NCBI RefSeq assembly: GCF_019599505.1
Contig: NZ_RKLT01000026.1
Location: 1 to 40,660 of the forward strand
Origin: Haloarcula nitratireducens
Lineage (GTDB): Archaea; Halobacteriota; Halobacteria; Halobacteriales; Haloarculaceae
Direction: 5' to 3'
DNA length: 40,660 nucleotides
A program made the position numbers and the translations under genes. Of this stretch, positions 8,720 to 17,208 are shown one piece after another; positions within the stretch are counted from its first letter, which is position 1; the number at the start of each line of letters is the position of its first letter. The notes under the pieces were generated by a model. That model was not told the origin of the DNA. It ran no database searches and saw nothing but the letters and a program-made list of their open reading frames with translations.

Positions 8720-9100
8720 GTGAAGCGAACCATCAGTACCGACGATGCGCCGGCGGCGGTCGGCGCGTACAGTCAGGCGACAGTCAACGGCAGTCTCCTC
8801 ATCACGGCCGGTCAGTTGCCGCTGACGGCAGACGGCGACCTACTCGACGGCGAGTCCGTGGCCGACCAGACCCGACAGTGCATGCGTAACGTCGAGGCGA
8901 TTCTCCAGTCCGAAGACCTCTCGCTGGACGACGTCCTGAAGACGACGGTGTACCTCGACGATATCGACGACTTCGACGCGTTCAACGAGGCCTACAGCGA
9001 GTTCTTCGACGAGGACCCGCCCGCTCGCAGCGCCGTCGGTGCCGGGGCCGTCCCCAAGGGCGCGGCGGTCGAGATCGAAGCCATCGCGACGACGGAGTGA
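8720..9100 (+). CDS. ridA: RidA-family 2-aminoacrylate/imine deaminase
   Basis: 126 aa from GTG 8720, giving KRTISTDDAPAAVGAYSQA, the standard RidA N-terminus. The enzyme hydrolyses reactive enamines and imines such as 2-aminoacrylate released by PLP-dependent serine/threonine dehydratases. Family marks are ITAGQLPL, QCMRNVEAIL and the active-site Arg in ARSAVGAGAVPKGAAVEIEAIA. The window also holds such a dehydratase (19880) and GlyA, a known victim of aminoacrylate in bacteria, so a protective role fits. It is followed 61 nt later by folE, which has its own TATA box. Confidence 0.92.
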   Translation: MKRTISTDDAPAAVGAYSQATVNGSLLITAGQLPLTADGDLLDGESVADQTRQCMRNVEAILQSEDLSLDDVLKTTVYLDDIDDFDAFNEAYSEFFDEDPPARSAVGAGAVPKGAAVEIEAIATTE

Positions 9101-9129
9101 AGCCGCCGATCGGGACGCGCCGACAGCAG

Positions 9130-9136
9130 TTTTATG
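9130..9136 (+). promoter_or_regulatory. TATA box for folE
   Basis: ttttatg is centred 29 nt before ATG 9162, supporting a leaderless start there rather than the longer open frame that begins inside ridA at 9039. Confidence 0.6.
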
Positions 9137-9161
9137 CTCTCCGTCCCGCTTGGTTGACGTG

Positions 9162-9803
9162 ATGGATTCGCAGGAACAGCGGGCCGACTACTCGAACAGT
9201 AGCGGCGAGACGACCGGTCCGATGGCCGGGTTCGACGAACAGAAAGCACAGCGAGGCGCTCGCCTCCTCCTCGAAGCCGTGGGACGCGACCCCGACGAGA
9301 CGGGCGTCTACGACACGTGGCACCGACGCGTGCCGGCGATGTTGGAGACGCTCACCGAGGGGATGCGGCCCGAGGAGAAACCGACTATGCGGACGTTCGA
9401 GGCGGAGACCGACAGCCTCGTCGTAAAACAGGACATTCCGCTGTACAGCATGTGCGAGCACCACCTGCTGCCGTTCCACGGGGTCGCACACGTCGCGTAT
9501 CGACCCGGCGAGTCGATGGTCGGTCTCTCGAAGCTCATCCGCTACGTCCGCTGGCAGAGCCGTCGGCTAACGACCCAGGAGGAGTTGACCACCGACATCG
9601 CGACGGGATTGGCCGACGAACTGGGAGCCAGCGCTGTCATCGTCAAAGTGACCGCCACGCACATGTGCGAGCAGATGCGCGGCGTCGAAGCGTCGACGGA
9701 GACGACGACGACCAAGCGGGTCGGCGACGTCACCGACCGCGACCGCGAACAGTTCCGCCAGGCAGTGCGACGCAGGAGCGCCACGACCGACGGCGGCTAC
9801 TGA
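9162..9803 (+). CDS. folE: GTP cyclohydrolase I (FolE type I)
   Basis: 213 aa. It converts GTP to dihydroneopterin triphosphate, the first pterin step of folate synthesis. The zinc site is complete: Cys98 and His101 in SMCEHHLLPF, and Cys169 in HMCEQMRGV. GLSKLIRYV and RLTTQEELT are also classic. The protein is the bacterial/eukaryal FolE1 family and not the archaeal MptA/FolE2 type that haloarchaea use for the same task, so it is either an extra route or an acquired one. The N-terminal 20 residues are low-complexity and polar. Its stop faces formate-THF ligase (stop at 9900) with 96 bp between. Confidence 0.95.
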   Translation: MDSQEQRADYSNSSGETTGPMAGFDEQKAQRGARLLLEAVGRDPDETGVYDTWHRRVPAMLETLTEGMRPEEKPTMRTFEAETDSLVVKQDIPLYSMCEHHLLPFHGVAHVAYRPGESMVGLSKLIRYVRWQSRRLTTQEELTTDIATGLADELGASAVIVKVTATHMCEQMRGVEASTETTTTKRVGDVTDRDREQFRQAVRRRSATTDGGY

Positions 9804-9899
9804 GACGGACCGCTGTAGTTCTGTATCGAATCGAGCGCGCGACGGCGTGCGGTCGGTTGAAGAAATAGCGATAGCGGTTCGTACGACCCGCCTGCGGTG

Positions 9900-11627
9900 T
9901 CAGAACAGGCCGGAAATATCTCCGTCCTCGTCGATGTCCATATCGGCGGCCGCCGGACGGGCTGGCAGACCGGGCATGGTCAGCGCGTCCGCGGTGAGTG
10001 CGACGATAAAGCCGGCACCCGCCGAGGGGTACACCTCGCTAATCTCCAGCTCCCAGCCCTCCGGTGCGCCCTTCTTGCTCGCGTCGTCGCTGAACGAGTG
10101 GAACGTCTTCGACATGCAGACCGGGTAGTCGCCGAAGCCCAGGTCTTCCATGCGTTCGATGTCGTCCAGCGCGCTCCCGGTGAACTTCACGCCGTCCGCG
10201 CCGTAGATCTCGGTCGCGACGGTCTCTATCTTCTCCTTGATGGGGGCCTCGTCGTCGTAGAGGTACTCGAAGTCGTCCTCGTCGCTCTCGTCGACGGCGC
10301 TGATGACGTGTTCGCCGAGGGCTTCGCCGCCCTCGCTGCCCTTCTCGAAGACCTCGGACTCGGCCACGCGCACGCCGAGGTCGTCCCGACAGTGGTCGAG
10401 TACCGCCTGGACCTCGTCGTCGGTGTCGTCCGGGAAGCGGTTGAGCGCCACGACGACCGGGACGCCGAACTGCCGGAGGTTCGAGACGTGGCGGTCGAGG
10501 TTCTCGAAGCCGGCCTCGACGGCATCGACGCCAGACTCCTCGATTTCGTCGAAATCGACCGGCCACTGATCGAGGCCGTGGTACTGCAGCGCCCGGATTG
10601 AGGAGACCAGTACGACCGCGTTGGGCGTCATGTCTCCCAGCCGGCAGACGATGTTCATGAACTTCTCGGCGCCCAGGTCCGACCCGAATCCCGCTTCCGT
10701 GACGAGATAATCGCCCATGCCGAAGGCGGCCTTGTCGGCGATGAGCGAGTTCGTCCCGTGGGCGATGTTCGCGAAGGGGCCACCGTGGACGAACGCGGGC
10801 GTCCCCTCCACAGTCTGGACAATGTTCGGCTTCAGGGCGTCCTTCAGCAGCATCGCCGCGGGCCCAGTGGCTTCGATGTCGTCGACGGTTATCGGCTCGC
10901 CGTCGGTATCGTAGGCGACGATGATGCGCGCGATGCGCTCTTTCAAGTCGCCGAGGTCCTCCGCGAGACAGAGGACGGCCATCAGCTCGGAGGCTGCGGT
11001 CAGTTTGAAGCCGTCTTCTCGCGGCGTCCCGCCGGACTCACCGCCCAGCCCTACGACCGTCTCGCGCAGCGCTCGGTCGTTCATGTCCAGCGAGCGCTTC
11101 CAGGCCACGTCGTTGACGTTGATATCGAGATCGTTGCCCTGGGAGAGCCGCGCGTCGAGCATCGCCGCGATGAGATTGTGCGCCGACGTGAGCGCGTGCA
11201 GGTCGCCGGTGAAATGGAGGTTGATCTCCTCCATCGGCAGTACCTGCGAGCGGCCGCCGCCGGCCGCGCCGCCTTTCACGCCGAACACCGGTCCGAGGGA
11301 TGGTTCGCGGATGGCTATCATCGCGTCCTCGCCGAGGTGGTTGAGCGTCTGCCCGAGACCGACTGTCGTGACGGTTTTCCCCTCGCCTTTCGGCGTCGGG
11401 GTCATCCCAGTCACGAGGACGAGGTTCCCCTTGTTGTCAGTGGCCTGCTCCCGGAGTCGGTCGATGGCGTGGTGTTTGACTTTCGCCGTGTATTCGCCGT
11501 AGTACTGGAGGTCATCGAGGCCGAGTCCCCACGGTTCGACGAGTTCCCATATCGGTTCCATGTCCGTTGACTGGGCGATGTCGTAGTCCGTCGGAATCGG
11601 CTCGTGACTCTCATCGGGTGAAGACAT
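9900..11627 (-). CDS. fhs: Formate-tetrahydrofolate ligase
   Basis: 575 aa, near the usual 555. It joins formate and THF at the cost of ATP or, in reverse, makes ATP from 10-formyl-THF. The nucleotide loop TPTPKGEGKT is at residues 76-85, followed by signature EPSLGPVFGVKGGAAGGG and HGGPFANIAHGTNS. The second signature is diverged (SSIRALQYHG). I chose ATG 11627 (MSSPDESHEP); the frame continues upstream to 11684 with no homology. Beside FolD and a cyclodeaminase it lets methyl groups leave as formate with substrate-level ATP. The gene points away from alaX with 144 bp between. Confidence 0.96.
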   Translation of the reverse strand: MSSPDESHEPIPTDYDIAQSTDMEPIWELVEPWGLGLDDLQYYGEYTAKVKHHAIDRLREQATDNKGNLVLVTGMTPTPKGEGKTVTTVGLGQTLNHLGEDAMIAIREPSLGPVFGVKGGAAGGGRSQVLPMEEINLHFTGDLHALTSAHNLIAAMLDARLSQGNDLDINVNDVAWKRSLDMNDRALRETVVGLGGESGGTPREDGFKLTAASELMAVLCLAEDLGDLKERIARIIVAYDTDGEPITVDDIEATGPAAMLLKDALKPNIVQTVEGTPAFVHGGPFANIAHGTNSLIADKAAFGMGDYLVTEAGFGSDLGAEKFMNIVCRLGDMTPNAVVLVSSIRALQYHGLDQWPVDFDEIEESGVDAVEAGFENLDRHVSNLRQFGVPVVVALNRFPDDTDDEVQAVLDHCRDDLGVRVAESEVFEKGSEGGEALGEHVISAVDESDEDDFEYLYDDEAPIKEKIETVATEIYGADGVKFTGSALDDIERMEDLGFGDYPVCMSKTFHSFSDDASKKGAPEGWELEISEVYPSAGAGFIVALTADALTMPGLPARPAAADMDIDEDGDISGLF

Positions 11628-11771
11628 TTCACATGGTGATTCCCCGTCCCACCCAAAGAATGTTCGCGTAGGTGACAGTTGCAATATACGATAAGTTTCC
11701 CGAAGCCGCCGCCGAGAGCGGCCCTCGTCGTGTCGGATTCGAAATACGAAGAGCTTTCGCGAGCCGACCCC

Positions 11772-12974
11772 TCACTCCGCGTCCGACCGGAGGAAGTCGA
11801 CGACAGTCCGCGGTTCGGCGTCGAGGCCGCCGCCCTGTGCGAGCGTCGGCTGGCCGCCGCCACCGCCGCCGAACTCCTCGGTCACCTCGTCGATCACCTC
11901 GTTGGCGTCCGTCTCGCCGCCCGTCCCGACGACGATGAACGTGGCTCCGTCGCGGCCGACGAGGGCGACCACGTCGGCGGGCAGATCGCGCGCTCGCAGG
12001 CGGTCCGACACCGCGTTCGGACCGACGCTCTCGACGGTGCCGACGACCCACTCCTCGCCATCGCGGGCTACCGAGTCCGCCGAGAGGCTCGCTATCCGCG
12101 CGTCGAGTACTCGTTCCCGCAGTTCGTCCCGTTCATCTCGTAGCGCCTCGTTCTCCGACAGCAGACCCTCGGCGCGTTCCGGGAGGTCCCCGACGCTCGT
12201 GTCCAGCGTCTCGGCGGCGCGGGCCGCGTTCCGGCGCGTCTCGACCCCCCGACGGATGGCCGTGGGGCCGACGGCGAACTCGACCCGCAGGAGGTCAGCG
12301 CCCGGATTCGAGACCCCGAGCACCGATACCGGACCGATCTCGCTCGTCGTCCCGACGTGCGTACCGCCGCAGGCGGAGACGTCCCAGCCGTCGATCTCGA
12401 CGATACGGACCGTCTCTGCCGCGTCGGCGTCGTCGCGAAGGTTGAAGACGATATCGTCGTTGGCCCTGGCTTCGTCGGCGTCCATCTCGTACCAGCCGAC
12501 CGCTCGGTCGTCCCAGACGGCCTCGTTGGCTCGTCGTTGGAAGTCGAGCGCGTCCACGTCGTCGGCGTCGCCCTCGACGTCGAAGTCTAGTCGCACGGTG
12601 TCTTCGCCGATGTCGAACCCGCCGTATCCGTGGCCGTCAATGAGTCGTCGACCGACGCCGTAGACGACGTGGCTCGCCGTGTGTGCCCGCATACTGTACG
12701 TCCGGAACGCCTCGTCGAGTTCGCCTTCGACGGTGTCACCGGCCTCGAACGACGGGTCGGCCGCGAGCGTGTGGACGGTCGCGTCGTCCCGCTTCTGCAC
12801 GTCGGCGACCTCAACGCCGCCGAGGGTACCGTGGTCGGCCGGTTGGCCGCCGCCCTCGGGGTAGAAGTACGTCTGGTCGAGCGTCACGTCTCGGCCGTCG
12901 ACGCCGGTGACCGCCGCCTCGAACGCCGTCACGTACGGCCGCTCGGCCGCGAGGTTCCCTGTGTCGTCGGTCAT
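11772..12974 (-). CDS. alaX: Alanyl-tRNA editing protein, long form with DHHA1 domain
   Basis: 400 aa free-standing editing protein that hydrolyses Ser-tRNA(Ala), and in some members Gly-tRNA(Ala). The editing core has the zinc ligands His98 and His102 (HTASH) and Cys202 and His206 (CGGTH), plus YPEGGGQPADHG. Residues about 250-285 form a charged coiled coil. The C-terminal DHHA1 domain ends with EFGGGGGGQPTLAQGGG. There is no aminoacylation domain, so it is not AlaRS. The start is set by a TATA box 27 nt upstream (12999-13004); the ATG at 13001 lies in that box. It diverges from folC-folP with only 78 bp between starts. Confidence 0.93.
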   Translation of the reverse strand: MTDDTGNLAAERPYVTAFEAAVTGVDGRDVTLDQTYFYPEGGGQPADHGTLGGVEVADVQKRDDATVHTLAADPSFEAGDTVEGELDEAFRTYSMRAHTASHVVYGVGRRLIDGHGYGGFDIGEDTVRLDFDVEGDADDVDALDFQRRANEAVWDDRAVGWYEMDADEARANDDIVFNLRDDADAAETVRIVEIDGWDVSACGGTHVGTTSEIGPVSVLGVSNPGADLLRVEFAVGPTAIRRGVETRRNAARAAETLDTSVGDLPERAEGLLSENEALRDERDELRERVLDARIASLSADSVARDGEEWVVGTVESVGPNAVSDRLRARDLPADVVALVGRDGATFIVVGTGGETDANEVIDEVTEEFGGGGGGQPTLAQGGGLDAEPRTVVDFLRSDAE

Positions 12975-12998
12975 GTGTGAGGTGTCGGTTCGCCCGGG

Positions 12999-13004
12999 CA
13001 TAAA
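12999..13004 (-). promoter_or_regulatory. TATA box for alaX
   Basis: Reads tttatg on the minus strand, centred 27 nt before ATG 12974. It shares a 78-bp divergent region with the folC-folP promoter. Confidence 0.6.
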
Positions 13005-13021
13005 TGGCCCGCTGGCAACAG

Positions 13022-13029
13022 CTTAATCA
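13022..13029 (+). promoter_or_regulatory. TATA box for folC-folP
   Basis: cttaatca is centred about 27 nt before ATG 13053, consistent with a leaderless transcript. Confidence 0.55.
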
Positions 13030-13052
13030 AGGTCCGCCCAACGATATGTGGT

Positions 13053-15440
13053 ATGCAGTACCACGAGGCGGCTGACCGTCTCCAGTCCCTACAGCGCCGG
13101 CGGCCGAAGCTGGGGACCGAGACGACGGCGCGGATGCTCTCCCACCTTGGAGACCCGCAAGCGGGAATCGATTGCGTGCAGATAGCCGGATCGAACGGGA
13201 AGGGAAGCACGTGCCGGATGCTCGAATCGGTGCTTCGGACGGCGGGCCTCGATGTCGGCGTGTTCACCTCTCCTGCCCTCAACGGTTTCCGCGAGCAGGT
13301 CCGCGTCAACGGTCATCCGGTGCCGAAATCCCGCGTCGTCTCGTTCGTCGACCGTATCGAACCGTGTCTCGACCGACTCCGGGCCGACGACGACGCCCCC
13401 ACTCACTTCGAGGTGGTGACGGCGCTAGCCCTCGACCACTTCGGCCGCGAGGGCGTCGACGTCGCGATTCTGGAAGTGGGTATCGGAGGGCGATACGATG
13501 CGACCAGCGCTGTCGACCCGGTCGCCAGCGCCGTCACGAGCGTCAGCTTAGAGCACACGGACCTCCTCGGGGACACCGTCGAGGAGATCGCCCGCGACAA
13601 GGCACAGGTCGCACCGACCGACACGCCGCTGGTGACCGGCGCGACCGGCGACGCGCTTGATGCGGTCCGCACACAGACGGAGGTGGTCACCGTCGGGCCG
13701 AGCGAGGCGGACGTAGTGGCAGTCGAGAACGGGATGCGCTCGGACGTCGAGAACGAGGTGTCTATCACCGGTTCCGACTGGGCATTGGAGACGCACCTGC
13801 AGCTGCTCGGCGAACACCAGGCGACCAACGCCGGCGTCGCCGCGGCGCTCGCCCGACAGGTCGCCGACATCGACGCCGGACAGATCGCGGCCGGGCTCCG
13901 GAAGGCGACGATTCCCGGCCGGTTCGAGATCGTCGATACCAACCCGTTAACCGTCCTCGACGGCTCCCACAACCCCGGTGCGATGGCGACGCTCCGCGAC
14001 GTACTCGACCGTTTCGAGTACGACGACCTGCGGCTAGTGTTCGGGGCGATGTCGGACAAGAACCACGACGAGATGGCCGCCGCGCTGCCGCCGATAGAGA
14101 CGGTCTACCTCTCCCGACCCGGGGTCGACCGGGCCGCGGATGTCGAGACGCTCGCCACCGCCTTCGACGGTCACGCGGCGACTACCGAGCGGATCGCGTC
14201 CGTCCCGGAAGCCGTCCAGCGCGCGCTCTCGGACGCCAGCGAGAACGACGCGGTCCTCGTCGCCGGCTCGCTGTACGCCGTCGCCGAGGCGCGGGACCGA
14301 TGGACGCGTCTCCTCGTCTCGAAGGACCACGGTCGACCACCCAGCGAACGGGGTGCGCTCGGCGGCGCGACGTTCGCCGAGACGACCGCCGGCGACGTAG
14401 ACCACCACGTCCTGACGACGTACCTCCGGCCCGAGCAGGCCGAGCGGGTCGCCGAACGTCTGAGGGCTCTCGGCGGCGACTGCCATCGGTCGGCAACGGG
14501 CGCGCCCGGGAAGTTCGTGGCGACGGTCCTCTCGGGGACGGTGGCGCAGTTGCGGGGACTCGCCGACGCCATCGAAGCGGACGGTCTGGGCCTGGAACAC
14601 GTGGCCGACCGTCTCCGGGACACGTTCGATGAGTCGCCGGGGCCCTTCGACACTGATGGGACGGCCGTGATGGGCATCCTGAACGTCACACCCGACAGCT
14701 TCCACGACGGCGGCGAGTACGACGGCTTCGACGCGGCCGTCCGACGAGCGGAGGAGATGGTTACGAACGGGGCCGACATCGTCGACGTGGGCGGCGAGAG
14801 CACCCGCCCGGGAGCCGAACCGGTGTCGGCGGAGCGGGAAATCGAGCGGGTCGTCCCCGTCGTCGAAGCGCTCGCCGAACTCGACGTGCCGATCTCTGTT
14901 GACACGCGGAAGGCCGCCGTCGCGGACGCGGCGTTAGCGGCCGGTGCCGACATCGTCAACGACGTGTCCGGCCTCTCGGACCCGGAGATGCGGTTCGTCG
15001 TCGCCGATCACGACGCCTCGCTCGTGTTAATGCACAGTCTCTCCGCGCCGGTCGACCCCGACCGCTCGCGGATGTACGACGACGTGGTAGACGACGTGAT
15101 ACGGGACCTCTGCGAGCAGGTCCTGCTGGCCCGGCGGGCCGGCATCAACCGGGAACAGATAATCGTCGACCCCGGTTGCGGATTCGGGAAGGACGCCGAC
15201 GAATCGTTTGAACTGGTCGACCGGCTTCCGGAATTCGCCGCGCTGGGCTGTTCCGTGATGGTCGGCCACTCCCGGAAGTCGATGTTCGAACGCGTCGACT
15301 GTGCGGACGGCGACGGCCTCTCGCCGACGCTCGCGGTGACGGCGATGGCGGCCGAGCGCGGGGCCGACGTGATCCGCGTCCACGACGTAGCGGAGAACGC
15401 GGCGGCGGTCCGGGCCGTCGGTGCGACCACCGATACGTAG
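13053..15440 (+). CDS. folCP: Fused dihydrofolate synthase and dihydropteroate synthase
   Basis: 795 aa with two enzymes in one chain. Residues 1 to about 422 are FolC (Mur-ligase type): P-loop AGSNGKGST with Lys50, FTSPALNGFREQ, LEVGIGGRYDAT and LDGSHNPGAM. Residues about 530-795 are FolP: MGILNVTPDSFHDGG, VDVGGESTRPGAEPV, DTRKAAVA, VDPGCGFGKD and VGHSRKSMF. They condense pABA with the pterin and then add glutamate, in the reverse of domain order. About 105 residues between them (423-528) match neither enzyme in my reading. Fused FolC-FolP proteins are known from haloarchaea. The stop lies 49 bp from the convergent fchA-like gene. Confidence 0.95.
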   Translation: MQYHEAADRLQSLQRRRPKLGTETTARMLSHLGDPQAGIDCVQIAGSNGKGSTCRMLESVLRTAGLDVGVFTSPALNGFREQVRVNGHPVPKSRVVSFVDRIEPCLDRLRADDDAPTHFEVVTALALDHFGREGVDVAILEVGIGGRYDATSAVDPVASAVTSVSLEHTDLLGDTVEEIARDKAQVAPTDTPLVTGATGDALDAVRTQTEVVTVGPSEADVVAVENGMRSDVENEVSITGSDWALETHLQLLGEHQATNAGVAAALARQVADIDAGQIAAGLRKATIPGRFEIVDTNPLTVLDGSHNPGAMATLRDVLDRFEYDDLRLVFGAMSDKNHDEMAAALPPIETVYLSRPGVDRAADVETLATAFDGHAATTERIASVPEAVQRALSDASENDAVLVAGSLYAVAEARDRWTRLLVSKDHGRPPSERGALGGATFAETTAGDVDHHVLTTYLRPEQAERVAERLRALGGDCHRSATGAPGKFVATVLSGTVAQLRGLADAIEADGLGLEHVADRLRDTFDESPGPFDTDGTAVMGILNVTPDSFHDGGEYDGFDAAVRRAEEMVTNGADIVDVGGESTRPGAEPVSAEREIERVVPVVEALAELDVPISVDTRKAAVADAALAAGADIVNDVSGLSDPEMRFVVADHDASLVLMHSLSAPVDPDRSRMYDDVVDDVIRDLCEQVLLARRAGINREQIIVDPGCGFGKDADESFELVDRLPEFAALGCSVMVGHSRKSMFERVDCADGDGLSPTLAVTAMAAERGADVIRVHDVAENAAAVRAVGATTDT

Positions 15441-15489
15441 GCGAATTCACATTTTGTGTTTCCCGCACGGACGGCCACGCGTGTACTCG

Positions 15490-16083
15490 CTATCCTTGGA
15501 CGCCGGTGCCCGCCGCGACCGCCTCGAGTGCCGCGTCGGCCGCTTCTTCCGCGTCGTCGAGCCGTCGCCGCGCGTCCGTGACGAACGAGTCGCTGTCGAC
15601 GAGGTCGAGGTTCTCCCGGACGATAGTCGCGGCCGACGACAGCGCGGTCCGCGCGATCCGCGCCCCCACGGCCACGTCGACCACCGCGTTCCGAGTCCCC
15701 TCCTCGGCGACGGCGACGGCGTGTTCGACGACGGTCGCACAGGCTTCCGCGATTCGTAACGGTACCGCCGTGGCTCGCTGGAGCGCCGCCTGCGGGTGGT
15801 CCGCATCGGACCCGTCTTCGAAAGCTGTCTGGACGGTATCGACGGCGGCGGCGTCCTCGTCGGCCAGATCGAGTAGGCGCTCCCGATCGGCTGCGAGGCC
15901 GTGGCGAGCGTCCGCCAGCGACGCTGTGGGATCGCTCGTGTGGATGGCGACCATCTCACAGAGGGCAGCGCCCATCGAGCCGGTCACGGCGGCGACAGCG
16001 CCAGCGCTCGGAGCGACCGCCGAAGCGGCGACTCCTGAGAGGAACGAGTCGATGGTTCGGTCGGCGATGCGGTCGTCGGGCAT
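15490..16083 (-). CDS. fchA: Formimino-THF cyclodeaminase / methenyl-THF cyclohydrolase family protein
   Basis: 197 aa, the size of FchA and of the cyclodeaminase domain of FTCD. It is all-helical and starts with RIADRTIDSFLSGVAA; VAPSAGAVAAVTGSMGAALCEM stands for the PTPGGGSVAA signature of the family, with the glycines partly lost. These enzymes form 5,10-methenyl-THF from formimino-THF or act as cyclohydrolase. The latter activity overlaps with FolD at 4712, so it could bias flux toward formyl-THF. A formiminotransferase is absent from the window, which favours the cyclohydrolase reading. ATG 16083 has no competitor. Confidence 0.85.
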   Translation of the reverse strand: MPDDRIADRTIDSFLSGVAASAVAPSAGAVAAVTGSMGAALCEMVAIHTSDPTASLADARHGLAADRERLLDLADEDAAAVDTVQTAFEDGSDADHPQAALQRATAVPLRIAEACATVVEHAVAVAEEGTRNAVVDVAVGARIARTALSSAATIVRENLDLVDSDSFVTDARRRLDDAEEAADAALEAVAAGTGVQG

Positions 16084-16140
16084 GTCCGTGGCTGGTCGCG
16101 CCGCCGAGTAAGCCTTTTCGCCACCGCCGACGCGAGCACC

Positions 16141-16311
16141 CTATTTCGCGGCCGGCTGGCGGTAGCGGGTCTCCCGGAGGTAGATGACCAGACTGGCGCT
16201 CAGGAAGCTGAACCCGGCCGCCCGCAGGTTCCCGACAGTCATGGCGACGAGCCCGGCGAGCATCAGTCCGGCGGCCAGCAGCGCCAGCCCCGTCGGAATC
16301 AGTTCGACCAT
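16141..16311 (-). CDS. Small membrane protein (56 aa)
   Basis: A short frame starting MVELIPTGLALLAAG and ending in a basic tail (YLRETRYRQPAAK). It has two hydrophobic stretches, about residues 7-25 and 31-44, so it is a likely two-pass hairpin. A TATA-like aactatt on the minus strand near 16340 lies about 28 nt before the ATG. Good codon use supports a real gene. It sits 57 bp upstream of the fchA-like gene in the same direction and could share its transcript. No function is recognised. Confidence 0.65.
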   Translation of the reverse strand: MVELIPTGLALLAAGLMLAGLVAMTVGNLRAAGFSFLSASLVIYLRETRYRQPAAK

Positions 16312-16564
16312 CGTCTCGGCCTGATAAACGGGTCCTACAGTGAATAGTTTGTGGATTTCACCGGCTCCGGTAGAAATGCGCGGGTTCTCGGTGGTATCGA
16401 CACCGCGTGCGGGCCGCCCCTGAGAGGCGTTAGACGCGGGGCGTCGCTAGCCCTACGTCATCCGGTTCCGAGAGACGGGAATGGTCATATACGAGCCGTC
16501 TGCGGCGCACAGACGCCACAGCGCCGGCGATAGTTTTTCCCCGTATCGACCGAAACACCGGGAC

Positions 16565-17164
16565 GTGATATTAAGTGTCAGCCGTCGTCTGACCGCGGGA
16601 CTGTCGCTGCTGGCCATCGTCCCGGGGGTGGTCGCCGGACAGTCGTCGGGGCTCCCGGTCGTCACCGGCACGTCGGGGGTGGTTCGGGCAGTCGGTTCGT
16701 TCGCGCTCGTGTTACTGTTCGGCGGGGCCGTCCTCTATCGACACGAGGGGTTCGTCGACCGATCGCTGGACGCGCTCGTGGACCGCCCGGGAGTAGCCGT
16801 CTTCTACGGGCTGATGGCGTATCTCGTCGTGCTCGCCGTCGGTCTCTACGGGATCAGCCAACTGGGTCGCGTCGGCGTCGCGGACACGCTGCTCGGCCGG
16901 TTCGCTGTCGTCTGTATACTCGCCGCGATTATGCTGTTGACCGGCTTCGGGTTCCTCGTGGTCGGCACGCTCGTCACCGACTTGGGGGGCCATCACAGAC
17001 CGACTCACGGACTCGTCGTCGGGGCGGGGCTCAGCGCTATCAGCTGGCTGGTCCTCCCGGCGATCGGTGGGCTCGCCGTCTGGGTCGTCCTCGCGGCGTT
17101 CGGCATCGGCGGGGCGACGCGCCTGTGGTACCACGCCGAGCGCTCGGTGGACGTCGAGCGGTAG
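16565..17164 (+). CDS. Multi-pass membrane protein of unknown function
   Basis: 199 aa from GTG 16565, or 227 aa if ATG 16481 is used. I prefer the GTG because a TATA-like gatagttttt at 16529-16538 sits about 30 nt before it and the extra residues are polar with no homology. It has five or six hydrophobic spans: about 10-25 (perhaps a signal anchor), 37-52, 73-93, 105-125, 140-160 and 160-175. A short cytosolic tail follows (ATRLWYHAERSVDVER). No family recognised. It converges on the BCCT gene with 44 bp between. Confidence 0.65.
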   Translation: MILSVSRRLTAGLSLLAIVPGVVAGQSSGLPVVTGTSGVVRAVGSFALVLLFGGAVLYRHEGFVDRSLDALVDRPGVAVFYGLMAYLVVLAVGLYGISQLGRVGVADTLLGRFAVVCILAAIMLLTGFGFLVVGTLVTDLGGHHRPTHGLVVGAGLSAISWLVLPAIGGLAVWVVLAAFGIGGATRLWYHAERSVDVER

Positions 17165-17208
17165 CCGTCGGCGGGCGACCAGAGAAAAAGACCGTGCTCC
17201 CGCGTCAG

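Noticed and set aside
10758..11570. Plus-strand frame of 270 codons over formate-THF ligase
   Set aside because: Antisense shadow of fhs, with no family features and no promoter.
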